The translations under genes were made by a program, and so were the position numbers. A stretch of 64,000 nucleotides of DNA from JAKAVN01 sp963734845. Its GTDB lineage: Bacteria; Desulfobacterota; Binatia; Binatales; Binataceae. The notes under the pieces were generated by a model, which was not told the origin of the DNA, did no database searches, and saw only the letters and a program-made list of their open reading frames with translations. The stretch lies in contig CAVTIS010000001.1 in NCBI GenBank assembly GCA_963734845.1, positions 62,001 through 126,000 on the forward strand, in the 5' to 3' direction. Position 1 is the first letter of the stretch. Every line of letters begins with the position of its first letter. Positions 52,398-61,062 of the stretch are shown here, piece after piece.

Positions 52398-52419
52398 ACT
52401 TTCTCCCCCCGAAGAAAGT
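52398..52419 (-). promoter_or_regulatory. Hairpin displaying the Shine-Dalgarno of the beta-helix gene
   Basis: On the minus strand ACTTTCT pairs perfectly with AGAAAGT (7 bp), and the 8-nt loop is TCGGGGGG. The stem ends exactly at the ATG, so the G-rich ribosome-binding site is held in the loop. This could modulate translation. Confidence 0.5.
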
Positions 52420-52822
52420 TTGAGGCGGCGCAATGCCACATCGCGGACCGCTCTCGTTTATCGAGAGCGGTGTTGCCGACCGGCCAGAAGATGTCGGCTC
52501 GATGAGAGGGATGTTTGTCGAATCGAAACGGAACGAGGAAGCCGCAGCCGGTATATGGTCCGGCCTGCGCGGCAGCTCGGAAAGACCCTCCCCCCAGGGG
52601 ATCCCTCCAAGCGACGCGACCACTCTAACGAGGTGTGGGAAACGTTGTCAACAAGATTACTAACGACTAGACACGTAGATTAGTTATATTTAATGTTTTG
52701 AGGCGCATATTTAGTTAATTTGACGCGTGTTATCCCCAGTCTCGCGTTCGGGCCAAAGTTTAGCTCTTACGCTATGCGGATGCGCTTGAAAATAGAGCGG
52801 AAATTATAATGAGAGCGCTGCC
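52420..52822. other. Leader and intergenic region with hairpins
   Basis: The region upstream of the beta-helix gene holds no gene. On the minus strand the leader contains a perfect 10-bp hairpin (52447-52456 with 52462-52471, loop of 5) and, further upstream, an imperfect GC hairpin near 52540-52575. AT-rich sequence at 52660-52720 is a plausible promoter zone. Confidence 0.4.
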
Positions 52823-53320
52823 CTAGGGCACTATCACGCGCGGCAGATCGAGCACCGGCGTGGCGATGCCCGCCTGCGAAAGCATCGCGTGGACCTGGCC
52901 GCGATGATGCGTCTCGTGATTGAAGAGATGCGCGAGCAGCAGCTGTACCGGCTTGCGATATGACTTGCCTTCGTTGCTGACGTAAGCAATTTCGCCGTCG
53001 AGGAATTCGTCACTCAGGCTGGCGGCGAAGCGCTCGATTCGTTCGTCCTCGCGTATCCGCGCCGCGCGCAACTCCTCGAAGTCGTCGTACAGGATCGCGT
53101 CGAGATGGGCCGACGATGCTACTCCGCCCTCGAAACGGGTCATCCAGTTGCGGTCGCCGACCATGATGTGGTTGAGCGTGCCGTGGATGCTTTTGAAAAA
53201 CGCCTGCCGGTTCTTTTTGCGCTCGGCGTCGGTGAGTTGCGCGCAGCAGTCGTACAGGCGCTCGTTGGCGAGCCGGTTGTAGCGCGCCATCATCTGGAAA
53301 TGCGGGATGAGGGGGTTCAT
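52823..53320 (-). CDS. DinB-family putative metal-dependent hydrolase/transferase
   Basis: The 165-residue four-helix-bundle protein has the DinB histidines in GTLNHIMVGDRNW (His near 49) and HLFNHETHHRGQVHAML (His cluster near 125-135). Members bind a divalent metal and some use mycothiol, bacillithiol or similar thiols as co-substrates; the reaction here is unknown. The start MNPLIPHFQMM at 53320 is chosen; the frame upstream overlaps the phosphatase gene in another frame. That gene lies 23 bp upstream. Confidence 0.85.
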   Translation of the reverse strand: MNPLIPHFQMMARYNRLANERLYDCCAQLTDAERKKNRQAFFKSIHGTLNHIMVGDRNWMTRFEGGVASSAHLDAILYDDFEELRAARIREDERIERFAASLSDEFLDGEIAYVSNEGKSYRKPVQLLLAHLFNHETHHRGQVHAMLSQAGIATPVLDLPRVIVP

Positions 53321-53343
53321 CGTGGGATTTATGGGGGCGCGCG

Positions 53344-54069
53344 CTAGTCGTCTTCCTCTTCTGCCGGCGAATCCGCCGCCGGCTTTACCGGAAAAGGCGC
53401 GACGAATGTGCGTCCGATGTCCGGGATGATATTGAGGAACTTGACCTCCGCGAACTCGCCTGCGACCTGGACCGCCGAGAGCGCCGCGTTGTCGACCCGG
53501 ATGCGGCGGAAGTGGCGCAATTCCAGCGCCATGAAGTGGCACAACACGGTGCGAATGATATCGCCGTGGGAGACGAACAGGACGCGCTGTCCGTCGCCTC
53601 CGCCGAGCATGCGCATCACCGCCTCGACGCCGCGCGCCTGAACCTCGACGATGTTTTCTCCGCCGGGCGTCGAACTAAGAATTGGCTCCTCGCGATAGCG
53701 CAGGTAATCCTCGTCGACGATGAGATCCTCGTAGGTCATGCCTTCCCAGCGGCCGTACTGGACCTCCGCGATTTGCTCATCTTCGCGAATCGGCACCCCG
53801 CCGCCGAGGCCGGCCGCGATTATCTCGGCCGACTGGCGCGCCCGCATCAGCGGACTGGTCACGATAAGGTCGGGTTTGAGCGCGCGCACGAAGTCGACCA
53901 CCCCGGCCACCTGCGCGCGGCCGTGGTGATCAAGTTCGACCGGGTTGCGGCCCATCACGCGGCCCTCGCGGTTCCACGGCGTTTCGCCATGGCGCATCAG
54001 GAGCGCGACGCCGCGCACTCCGCCGGGTTGTTTGAGCTTTTCCGCCACGTAAAACGGCCCCAGTGCCAT
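53344..54069 (-). CDS. Histidine phosphatase (phosphoglycerate mutase-like)
   Basis: The 241-residue protein has the catalytic motif LLMRHGETPWN (His27), the general-acid Glu in EVQYGRWEGMTYED, SPLMRARQSAEI and the second His in FVSHGDIIRTVL. These identify the broad-specificity histidine phosphatase branch. The substrate is unknown; no bisphosphoglycerate signature is decisive. It ends in an acidic tail (SPAEEEDD). The ATG of MALGPFYVAEK is taken as the start. Confidence 0.85.
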   Translation of the reverse strand: MALGPFYVAEKLKQPGGVRGVALLMRHGETPWNREGRVMGRNPVELDHHGRAQVAGVVDFVRALKPDLIVTSPLMRARQSAEIIAAGLGGGVPIREDEQIAEVQYGRWEGMTYEDLIVDEDYLRYREEPILSSTPGGENIVEVQARGVEAVMRMLGGGDGQRVLFVSHGDIIRTVLCHFMALELRHFRRIRVDNAALSAVQVAGEFAEVKFLNIIPDIGRTFVAPFPVKPAADSPAEEEDD

Positions 54070-54278
54070 GTGCTCGCGCCCGCTCCTCGCTAAAAACGTT
54101 TGGCGGGCGCCCCTGGAAGCGGCACCCGCCAACATTTAACCCGAAGTGCGGTAAGGAAACGAGAGCCAGGAGATCCCGCTGTCCCCATTGGCGGTCTGGT
54201 TATGCGTCGAAGGTAGAAAGGTGCGGTCGTCGCCTTGCGATATCGAGCTGAAGCGGCTGCGGCACAGCCGGATTCTAA

Positions 54279-54341
54279 CCTAACCTCCCCGGCCGCTCGA
54301 GACGCTCGCGGCGACCTCTCTTCGGTCAAGGGGAGGTTAGG
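54279..54341. repeat. Palindromic three-way-junction element
   Basis: A perfect 12-bp outer stem (CCTAACCTCCCC at 54279-54290 with GGGGAGGTTAGG at 54330-54341) encloses two small hairpins: GCCGC/GCGGC (54292-54296 with 54308-54312) and GACC/GGTC (54313-54316 with 54324-54327). The element sits alone in a 312-bp gap between two minus-strand genes. It may be an extragenic palindromic repeat or a structured RNA. Confidence 0.5.
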
Positions 54342-54381
54342 AAATCCCGCGCAACAAGCGCGCCGGATCGTAAGCCTGATC

Positions 54382-55611
54382 TCAGCGGCCGGCCGGGGCT
54401 GCCTCGGCATGTCCGTTGGCCGCCGCAGCGCCCGCGCTCGGCGCCGCCGCGAGGCCGCAGAAAGCCTCGTAGTCGATGAGACCGGTCTGCGTCGGATGGT
54501 CGCTGCAGACGGGGCATTTCGGATCGCGCTTGATCTTGAGCACGCGCACGTAGTCCTTCGACAGGGTGTCGAAATAGACCATCCGGCCGATCAGCGGCTC
54601 GCCCGCGTTCAGGATGAGCTTCATCGCTTCGAGCGCTTCGATCGATCCGATTATTCCCGGCAGCGCGCCCAGCACGCCCGCCTCGGCACACGACGGCGCC
54701 ATGTCCGGTGGCGCCGGCTCCGGATAGAGGCATCGGTAGCACGGTCCGCCCTTGGCGGGATAAAAAACTGTCGCATTGCCCTCGAAGCGGAAGATCGCAC
54801 CGTCGACCAGCGGCTTGTGCGCGAGCACGCACGCGTCGTTAATCAGGTAGCGCGTGGGGAAGTTGTCGCCGCAATTCACCACCACGTCGTAGTCCTTGAT
54901 GATGTCCATCACGTTGTCCGAGGTTAGCCGGACCTCGTGGCGGTTGACCTTGATGGCGGGGTTGATCGCGTTAATCGACTTCTGCGCCGATTCGGTCTTG
55001 AGCATCCCGACCCGGTCGGTCGTATGGATTATCTGGCGCTGCAGGTTGGAGAGGTCGACCACGTCGAAGTCCACCAGACCCAGAGTGCCGACGCCCGCCG
55101 CCGCAAGATAGAGCGCGGAGGACGAGCCCAACGCGCCCGCACCCAGCAGCAGCACCTTGGCGTCGAGCAGCTTGGCCTGCCCCTTCTCGCCGACCTCCGG
55201 AATCACGAAGTGGCGCGAGTAGCGGGCCAACTCATCGGCGGTGAACTGGCGGTCCGCCGTCCACGGCAGTCCGCGGTCCTTCCACGCGTTGAAGCCCCCG
55301 GTCAGGTTGTACACGTTCTCGTAGCCCAGCTCGCGCAGCGAGCGCGCCGCCAGCAGCGAGCGCGTCCCCGAAGCGCATTGCAGGATGACCGGCGTCTTGT
55401 GGTCGGGCACCTTCTCCTCGACGCGCAGTTCCAGGAAGCCGCGCGGGATTCCGATCGCCTGCGGAATGTGGCCCTGGCGCCACTCGTCACCCTCGCGGAC
55501 GTCGAGCAGCACCGTACCAGGCTTTTCCAGCATCCGGCGCGCCTCGTCGATATCGATCGACTTAATCTGTGCGCGCGCCTCGTCGAGAATATTCTTTGAT
55601 GTCTTGGCCAT
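54382..55611 (-). CDS. moeB: Rhodanese-MoeB/ThiF fusion (sulfur carrier adenylyltransferase)
   Basis: The 409-residue fusion carries a rhodanese domain first (20-115, catalytic Cys79 in VILQCASGTRS) and an E1-like adenylyltransferase second (130-385). The latter has the nucleotide loop LLGAGALGSSSALYL (155-169), Asp181 and Asp183 in LVDFDVVDLSNLQRQ, and zinc cysteines Cys291, Cys294, Cys366 and Cys369. It activates the C-terminus of a ubiquitin-like sulfur carrier (MoaD or ThiS) and passes sulfur to it. In MOCS3-type proteins the rhodanese is C-terminal, so the domain order here is reversed. thiC nearby hints at thiamine synthesis. Confidence 0.9.
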   Translation of the reverse strand: MAKTSKNILDEARAQIKSIDIDEARRMLEKPGTVLLDVREGDEWRQGHIPQAIGIPRGFLELRVEEKVPDHKTPVILQCASGTRSLLAARSLRELGYENVYNLTGGFNAWKDRGLPWTADRQFTADELARYSRHFVIPEVGEKGQAKLLDAKVLLLGAGALGSSSALYLAAAGVGTLGLVDFDVVDLSNLQRQIIHTTDRVGMLKTESAQKSINAINPAIKVNRHEVRLTSDNVMDIIKDYDVVVNCGDNFPTRYLINDACVLAHKPLVDGAIFRFEGNATVFYPAKGGPCYRCLYPEPAPPDMAPSCAEAGVLGALPGIIGSIEALEAMKLILNAGEPLIGRMVYFDTLSKDYVRVLKIKRDPKCPVCSDHPTQTGLIDYEAFCGLAAAPSAGAAAANGHAEAAPAGR

Positions 55612-55727
55612 AACTTTGGACCGTACCCGGCTAAGGAATTTAGTCCTTAGATTACATTATTTGTCATCTATTACGCTAGAGCAGAGAATAACCATCATTT
55701 CGGGCCCTGTCGATACTCTTCAGGGCT

Positions 55728-56216
55728 TCAGCCGCCGAGCATTCGATGCGATTCGAGGATCGAGCGAACGAAGTCGAGCACGCGCTGCGCATGGCCACGC
55801 GGTGTGACGTCGTGGAAGGCTCGGGCGACACGCTGGTCGGAGTTAACCACGAAGGTCGAGCGCGCCGCGACCCGGTTGCGGAGCACGCCAAAGGCGCTCG
55901 CCAGTTCGCCCTCGGGGTCCGAGAGCAGAGCGAACGGAAAGGCATGCTTTTCGGCGAACGCGCGATGAGATTCGACTGAATCGACGCTGACGCCGACGAC
56001 CGTGCATTTGAGCGCGGCGAAAGCCTCGTCGAGGTCGCGGAACTCCCTGCCCTCGACCGTGCATCCTGGCGTGTGGTCGGCGGGATAGAAGTAGACCACC
56101 AGCCCATGGCCGCGAAACTCCGCCAGTCGGCGCTCCTTGCCATGCTGGTCGCGGAGCGCAATTTGCGCCGCCGCGCCCAGGTCGTCGCCCGCGCGCAATC
56201 CCTCAGTGGACGGCAT
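55728..56216 (-). CDS. bcp: Peroxiredoxin, BCP/PrxQ type
   Basis: The 162-residue protein carries the peroxidatic motif YFYPADHTPGCTVEGREF (Cys52). The resolving Cys that PrxQ proteins have five residues later is absent (GREFR instead), so it is probably a one-Cys enzyme needing an external thiol, or uses Cys71. Residues 85-130 give the usual FPFALLSDPEGELASAFGV fold. It reduces hydrogen or organic peroxides in the cytosol. Its start overlaps the thiC 3' end by 14 bp, so it is coupled to thiamine synthesis. Confidence 0.9.
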   Translation of the reverse strand: MPSTEGLRAGDDLGAAAQIALRDQHGKERRLAEFRGHGLVVYFYPADHTPGCTVEGREFRDLDEAFAALKCTVVGVSVDSVESHRAFAEKHAFPFALLSDPEGELASAFGVLRNRVAARSTFVVNSDQRVARAFHDVTPRGHAQRVLDFVRSILESHRMLGG

Positions 56217-57513
56217 GAGTCTCGGCCTCGCCTAGCGCGCGGCGGGCGGCGAACTTTATCGCGGCATTGTCGATATTCACCGAGCATAGCGATCCGCACA
56301 TACTGCACACGTTGGAGCCGGAGGCTTCGCTCTCTTCCTTGTAACGGCGCGCCTTGTCCGGGTCCATCGCCATCGCGTACATGCCTTCCCAGTTAAGCGC
56401 CTTGCGATAACGCGACATCTGGTCGTTCCAGACCTTGGCCGCGCGCACACCTTTCACAAGATCGCCCGAGTGCGCGGCGATTCGGGTCGCGATCACGCCC
56501 TCGCGCACATCATCGATGTCGGGCAGGCGCAGATGCTCGGCCGGAGTGACGTAGCACAGGAAGTCGGTGCCGGCGGCGGAGGCGATGGCGCCGCCAATTG
56601 CGCCGGTGATGTGGTCGTAGCCGGGGGCGACGTCGCAGGTCAGCGGTCCCAGCACGTAGAACGGCGCGCCGCCGCAGATGCGTTTTTCCAGCTGCACGTT
56701 GGCCTCGATCTGGTCGAGCGGCACATGGCCCGGCCCCTCGATCATCACCTGCACGCCGAGGTTGCGCGCGCGCTCGGTCAGTTCGCCCAGCACCAGCAGT
56801 TCGGCTACCTGGCCGCGGTCGGTGGCGTCGCCGGTGGCGCCCGGGCGCAGTCCGTCGCCGAGGGAGATCGTCACGTCATGCTCGCGCAGGATCGCGCAGA
56901 CTTCGTCGAAGTGCTCGTAGAGCGGGTTCTCGCGCCCCGTGCGCTCCATCCAGGCCGCGAGCAACGCGCCGCCGCGCGACACGATTCCCTCGATCCGCTG
57001 ATGCTTGCGCAGACGCGCGACACTCTCACGCGTTACCCCGCAATGCAGCGTCATGTAGTCGACGCCCTGGCGCGCCTGGCGCTCGATCACTTCGAGAAAA
57101 AACTCGCGTTCCAGCTCCATGATCGAGTGCTCGGAGGCGACCTGGTAAATCGGCACCGTGCCGAGGATGACCGTGCATCGCGAGAGCAGCTCGGCGCGAA
57201 TCTTGTCGAGGTCGGTGCCGGTTGAGAGGTCCATCACCGAATCCGCGCCGAAGCGCACCGCGGTGTAGAGCTTCTCGACCTCTTCGTCGAGCAATTGATG
57301 GAAGTTCGAGGCGCCGATGTTGGCGTTGACCTTGGTGCGCAGCCGTTTGCCGATTCCGATCGCGCGGAAGTTGTGATGGACGTTGTGCGGGATGACCGCC
57401 TCGCCGCTGGCGACCAGGCCGCGGATTTCCTCAGGCGTGAGGCCCTCGTCCTCGGCGACCTCGATCATCTGCGGGGTGACGATCCCTTTGCGCGCGGCTT
57501 CAATCTGAGTCAT
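56203..57513 (-). CDS. thiC: Phosphomethylpyrimidine synthase ThiC
   Basis: This 436-residue radical-SAM enzyme converts aminoimidazole ribotide to hydroxymethylpyrimidine phosphate for thiamine. It shows the family blocks VNANIGAS, DLSTGTDLDKIR, TLHCGVT, MIEGPGHVPLDQI, GPLTCDVAPGYDHI and the C-terminal cluster motif CSMCGSLC (Cys403, Cys406, Cys410), which is CxxCxxxC rather than the longer CxxCxxxxC. The length fits the short ThiC type without the roughly 150-residue N-terminal extension. The ATG after GAGG is chosen over a TTG seven codons earlier. No TPP riboswitch was recognised in the leader. Confidence 0.95.
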   Translation of the reverse strand: MTQIEAARKGIVTPQMIEVAEDEGLTPEEIRGLVASGEAVIPHNVHHNFRAIGIGKRLRTKVNANIGASNFHQLLDEEVEKLYTAVRFGADSVMDLSTGTDLDKIRAELLSRCTVILGTVPIYQVASEHSIMELEREFFLEVIERQARQGVDYMTLHCGVTRESVARLRKHQRIEGIVSRGGALLAAWMERTGRENPLYEHFDEVCAILREHDVTISLGDGLRPGATGDATDRGQVAELLVLGELTERARNLGVQVMIEGPGHVPLDQIEANVQLEKRICGGAPFYVLGPLTCDVAPGYDHITGAIGGAIASAAGTDFLCYVTPAEHLRLPDIDDVREGVIATRIAAHSGDLVKGVRAAKVWNDQMSRYRKALNWEGMYAMAMDPDKARRYKEESEASGSNVCSMCGSLCSVNIDNAAIKFAARRALGEAETHAVH

Positions 57514-57607
57514 GTCGGGAGTACCTCTGAGCAAAACGCTCCGGGCTACGATAGGGTCGCGGAAATACAGCTCGAAAGTTCACTATAGGTGCGCGTTCGA
57601 ATCGTGG

Positions 57608-58168
57608 TCAAGTTGGCCGCTGGATGAACTCCAGCTCTACGGCGGTCGAGGCGCGGCCCAGCACCGCGTTGCGATGCGGAAAGCGGCCGAAGCGGCGGAC
57701 GACTTCGAGGTGATGCTCGGCGTACTCGATGTAACTGGCCATCGCGGGAACCTCCGCGGCGAGCTTGTGAAAGAGCCGCGACGATTCCTCCTGGTCGTCG
57801 AGATTCTCGCTGTGCTGAAACGGCATATAGATGAAAGGCCGCTGGACCGGCGGGAGCGCCAGGTCGAATCCGCGCGCGACCGCGTCTTTGGCCGCCGCGA
57901 GCGCGCTGGGGTCGGTCGCGAAGGAGCGCGGATGGCCGCGGAACATGTTGCGCGGAAATTGATCGAGCAGAAGAATCAGGGCCAGCGCGCCTGAGGGCGT
58001 ATCCTTCCAGCTCTCGAGCTGGCCGGCAGCGGCGCGTTCATGATCGGCGAGAAAACCGCTTCTGCAGATCTGGTCAAAGGCGGCGTCCTGCGCGAACCAT
58101 CGGCGCTCGTGCGCCGGGTCGGAGCCGTCGCCGAACCAGAATCGCAGGATTTCGTTGACGCGTTCCAT
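57608..58168 (-). CDS. DUF924 family protein
   Basis: The 186-residue helical protein has the family features: ILRFWFGDG at the start, ALILLLDQFPRNMFRG in the middle and FIYMPFQHSENLDDQE. It adopts a TPR-like fold in known structures, and its function is unknown. It is the most upstream member of the minus-strand group ending at DinB and lies divergently 92 bp from the DszA-type monooxygenase. Confidence 0.85.
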   Translation of the reverse strand: MERVNEILRFWFGDGSDPAHERRWFAQDAAFDQICRSGFLADHERAAAGQLESWKDTPSGALALILLLDQFPRNMFRGHPRSFATDPSALAAAKDAVARGFDLALPPVQRPFIYMPFQHSENLDDQEESSRLFHKLAAEVPAMASYIEYAEHHLEVVRRFGRFPHRNAVLGRASTAVELEFIQRPT

Positions 58169-58260
58169 CGAAGGTTTCCTCAGGTGATCGGCGCGCTCGC
58201 TTCAGGGGCGCGATTAAGAATATTCTCCTTGAACTCCGAAGTCTTCCGGACAGTTCCTTT

Positions 58261-59664
58261 ATGAAGAAGATTATCCATCTCAACGCTTTCAGCCAGTGCG
58301 CGGCGGCGCTGCAATCGTTCGGGCAGTTCCGCAACCCGCGCGACCGCACGTCGCAGGACTATACTTCGACCACTTTCTGGGTCGACCTCGCGCGCACGCT
58401 GGAAGCCGGATGCTTCGATTCGATCTTCTTTGCCGACGTCCATGGCGCCTACGACGTTTACAAGGGAAGCGCCGAGGCCGGGATTCGCCACGCTGTGCAA
58501 TTTCCCGGCAACGATCCGACGATGCTGTTTCCCGCGATGGCGCAGGCGACGCGCCATCTCGGCTTCATCTCAACCTACAGCACGACCTACTATCCGCCGT
58601 TCCATACCGCCAAGCTCTTTTCCTCGCTCGACCATTTCACCGGCGGCCGCGTCGGATGGAATATCGTGACCTCATATCTCGACAGCGCCTGTCGCAACGG
58701 CCTGGGCGAGATGCTCCCGCACGACCAGCGCTACGAGCGCGCCGAGGAATACATGGAGGTCGCGTACAAGTTGTGGGAGGCAAGCTGGGAGGAAAGCGCG
58801 ATCGTGCGCGATTCCGCCCGCGACATGCATACCGACCCGGCCCGCGTGCATGCGATTAATCACAAGGGCAAATACTTCGCGGTCGAGGGGCCGCACATGT
58901 GCGAGCCGTCTCCGCAGCGCACGCCCTTCTTGCTGCAGGCCGGCCAATCGAGCCGCGGCATCGCGTTCGGCGCGCGCCATGGCGAGGCCCTGTTCCTGGT
59001 CTATCCGACGATCGAGGTCACGCGGGCCCGCGTCGCGCGCATCCGCGCCGCCATCCGCGAGCAGGGACGCGACCCCGGCCACGTCAAGCTGGTCCTGGCG
59101 CTTTCGGTGATCGTCGCGGAGACGGACCAGGAGGCGCGTCTCAAGGAGCAGCGCTTGCGTTCATACGCCAGCCCCGAGGGCGCGTTCGCCTTGTTCGGCG
59201 GATGGACCGGCGTTGACCTTGCGCAATTCCGCGACGACGACGTGCTCGACAGCTTTCCTTCCGAGGGCATCAAGTCGGCCGCCCGATGGTTCTCGGCGGT
59301 GCATCCGGAACGCTCACCGCTCACGCTGGCGGAGGCGCGCGAGGAGATGAAGCTCGCGAGCCTGATGCCGCTGTTGGTCGGCGAGCCCGCGCGCGTCGCC
59401 GACGAGCTCGAGCGCTGGGTCGACGAGACCGGTATCGACGGCATCAACCTGGTGCCCATCTACCAGCCCGGCAGCTTCACTGAATTCATCGAACTTGTAG
59501 TGCCCGAGTTGCAGCGCCGCGGCCGCATGCGCACCGGCTACGACGGCATGACGCTGCGCGAGAATCTTTTCGGCGCAGGCCATCGCCGTCTGCTGCCGGA
59601 CCATCCCGCGTACCGGATCGCCGGCGTTCACCCCGAGCGCCGCGCCGGCGCCGCGCGCGCCTAG
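58261..59664 (+). CDS. NtaA/SnaA/DszA-type flavin-dependent monooxygenase
   Basis: The 467-residue protein belongs to the larger LLM subfamily. It begins MKKIIHLNAFSQCAAA and contains FDSIFFADVHGAYDVY, STTYYPPFHTAKLFSSLDH, GRVGWNIVTS, YLDSACRNGLGEMLPHDQRY (in part) and GINLVPIYQPGSFTEFIE. Such enzymes use FMNH2 from a separate reductase to oxidise sulfones, nitrilotriacetate-like compounds or other small organics. Substrate is unknown. Its stop codon overlaps the stop of the convergent next gene (CTAG). Confidence 0.9.
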   Translation: MKKIIHLNAFSQCAAALQSFGQFRNPRDRTSQDYTSTTFWVDLARTLEAGCFDSIFFADVHGAYDVYKGSAEAGIRHAVQFPGNDPTMLFPAMAQATRHLGFISTYSTTYYPPFHTAKLFSSLDHFTGGRVGWNIVTSYLDSACRNGLGEMLPHDQRYERAEEYMEVAYKLWEASWEESAIVRDSARDMHTDPARVHAINHKGKYFAVEGPHMCEPSPQRTPFLLQAGQSSRGIAFGARHGEALFLVYPTIEVTRARVARIRAAIREQGRDPGHVKLVLALSVIVAETDQEARLKEQRLRSYASPEGAFALFGGWTGVDLAQFRDDDVLDSFPSEGIKSAARWFSAVHPERSPLTLAEAREEMKLASLMPLLVGEPARVADELERWVDETGIDGINLVPIYQPGSFTEFIELVVPELQRRGRMRTGYDGMTLRENLFGAGHRRLLPDHPAYRIAGVHPERRAGAARA

Positions 59665-60731
59665 CAGCGACGCAGCCAGATCTCGCGCCAGTAGTGATAG
59701 TTGCCGCGCGCGCAGAACGAGCGCTGCCCGTGACAATGCACGCCAGCTAGCAGGATGCACTCGTTGCGAAATTCTCGCATCATGCCGGTGCGTTCGTCGA
59801 TGCGCCGTTCCATCCGTGCGAGCATCGGAAACTTGCTCCCGCAGAACTGAAACATCTCGGCCTTGAATTCCATTCCGCGATTGCAGCCATTGCGATCGAG
59901 AGTTTGTAAAATCTCGCGCGCGCTGCGCACCTGAACCCATTCCCCGACCTGCAGATCCAGCCGCTCCGAAGGTGTTTTCTTGAAGCGCTTGGCATTCCAA
60001 GGCGCTCGAACCCACGCGGTGAAGGCGGCCAGAACGAGTTTACCTCGCGAGTATCTTGCTAAAATGCCCAGTTCGCTACGCCCGATTTTCGCCGACCGGC
60101 AGTCGCGGACGACTCCGGCCAAATATTTCGCGCCACGCTCGAGAACGATTGGGCAGCTCGCTGAATTTAGTTCGGTCGCCTGGCACGCCAGCTTCTCGTC
60201 CGCTCGCTCCACCGCGCAGCTCAGGCGCTCGCGCTCCGCCGTACTGCCATCATTGGCGTGTGGTTCGACTGATTCATGCGAAAGCGAAGCCTGCCCGTTT
60301 GATGCCGCGCAGTGAGTGTTGCCATCGCTGCTTTCGATTGCGCGTCGGAGCCAGGCCTCTTTCCAGAGGATCAGGCACGCCGCCTGGCAGCCGTAGTGGC
60401 CTGAGCCGTCACAGCGCAGCCCCTGAAGGTGAACGGCGTTTTCTATCCGCCGGGGCTGTCCCCCGGCGCAAGTGCTGTCGGCGCGATGCGACACGAGAAA
60501 ACGCTGTCCGCAATAACTTCGCATCTCCGGCATGAACGGCAGGCCGTCCAGTTTGCCTTCGGCGTCGAGGCTGGCGAGAATCTCCCCCGGCCTGCGAATT
60601 TCAACCAGCTCGCCGGGCCTCAGATCAAGGATTCTGGGCGGGACTAAAGGAAGGGCAGAAGGTGCAATCGTATCAACGGCGGAAACATTCTGAAGTGCTG
60701 AGAGGACACGCGCTTCGGCGGCGTTTATCAT
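59661..60731 (-). CDS. Protein with duplicated Cys-rich domain of unknown function
   Basis: This 356-residue protein has two copies of one domain of about 95 residues: copy A at 34-130 and copy B at 257-355. They share the order L-x-x-GE-V-V-x-R/S-EIL-x-LD, GM/LPFMPEM, [YF]CG, L-x-G-C and a closing LWKEAWLRR/YWREIWLRR motif. Copy A has Cys74, Cys88, Cys107, Cys115 and Cys119; copy B has Cys297, Cys325, Cys333 and Cys340. A polar linker of about 125 residues joins them. No membrane span or signal is seen. I recognise the single-domain form as a widespread uncharacterised protein but not its function; metal binding is a guess. Confidence 0.7.
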   Translation of the reverse strand: MINAAEARVLSALQNVSAVDTIAPSALPLVPPRILDLRPGELVEIRRPGEILASLDAEGKLDGLPFMPEMRSYCGQRFLVSHRADSTCAGGQPRRIENAVHLQGLRCDGSGHYGCQAACLILWKEAWLRRAIESSDGNTHCAASNGQASLSHESVEPHANDGSTAERERLSCAVERADEKLACQATELNSASCPIVLERGAKYLAGVVRDCRSAKIGRSELGILARYSRGKLVLAAFTAWVRAPWNAKRFKKTPSERLDLQVGEWVQVRSAREILQTLDRNGCNRGMEFKAEMFQFCGSKFPMLARMERRIDERTGMMREFRNECILLAGVHCHGQRSFCARGNYHYWREIWLRRC

Positions 60732-61062
60732 GTATTACTTCTGTTCAGCAATGAGTATGTCCAAGGCTGATACTGATGATATCTATGCATTTGATCCGTT
60801 CTTTTCGTCTAACTAATTGATTCTAGGAATCTTCAGGAAATTTGTGCGCCAAAATTTACAATCCGAAGCTGACTATTGAAAATTCCGGTAAGGACCTAAT
60901 TGTCGTAGACCCCATTTCACGCCTAATCAAAAACTATCTGCTGTAGTTAAACACGAGCACACCTCTACAGGTTCCCTGGCGCGCGGGCGATTGTAGGTTA
61001 CGGAAAGATTAATTTGTGGCTTGAAGGTGAGCGCCAGGAGGCGCGGGCTGCCGCCGCCCTTA
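60732..61062. other. AT-rich intergenic island
   Basis: These 331 bases are clearly richer in A and T than the rest of the window. A 28-codon frame at 60730-60816 (+), starting within the divergent start codon, has no ribosome-binding site. Nothing else coding or structured was found. Confidence 0.4.

Noticed and set aside
57514..57607. TPP riboswitch upstream of thiC
   Set aside because: The leader before the ATG is only about 94 bp to the next gene and lacks the CTGAGA and related conserved TPP-box segments on the coding strand.
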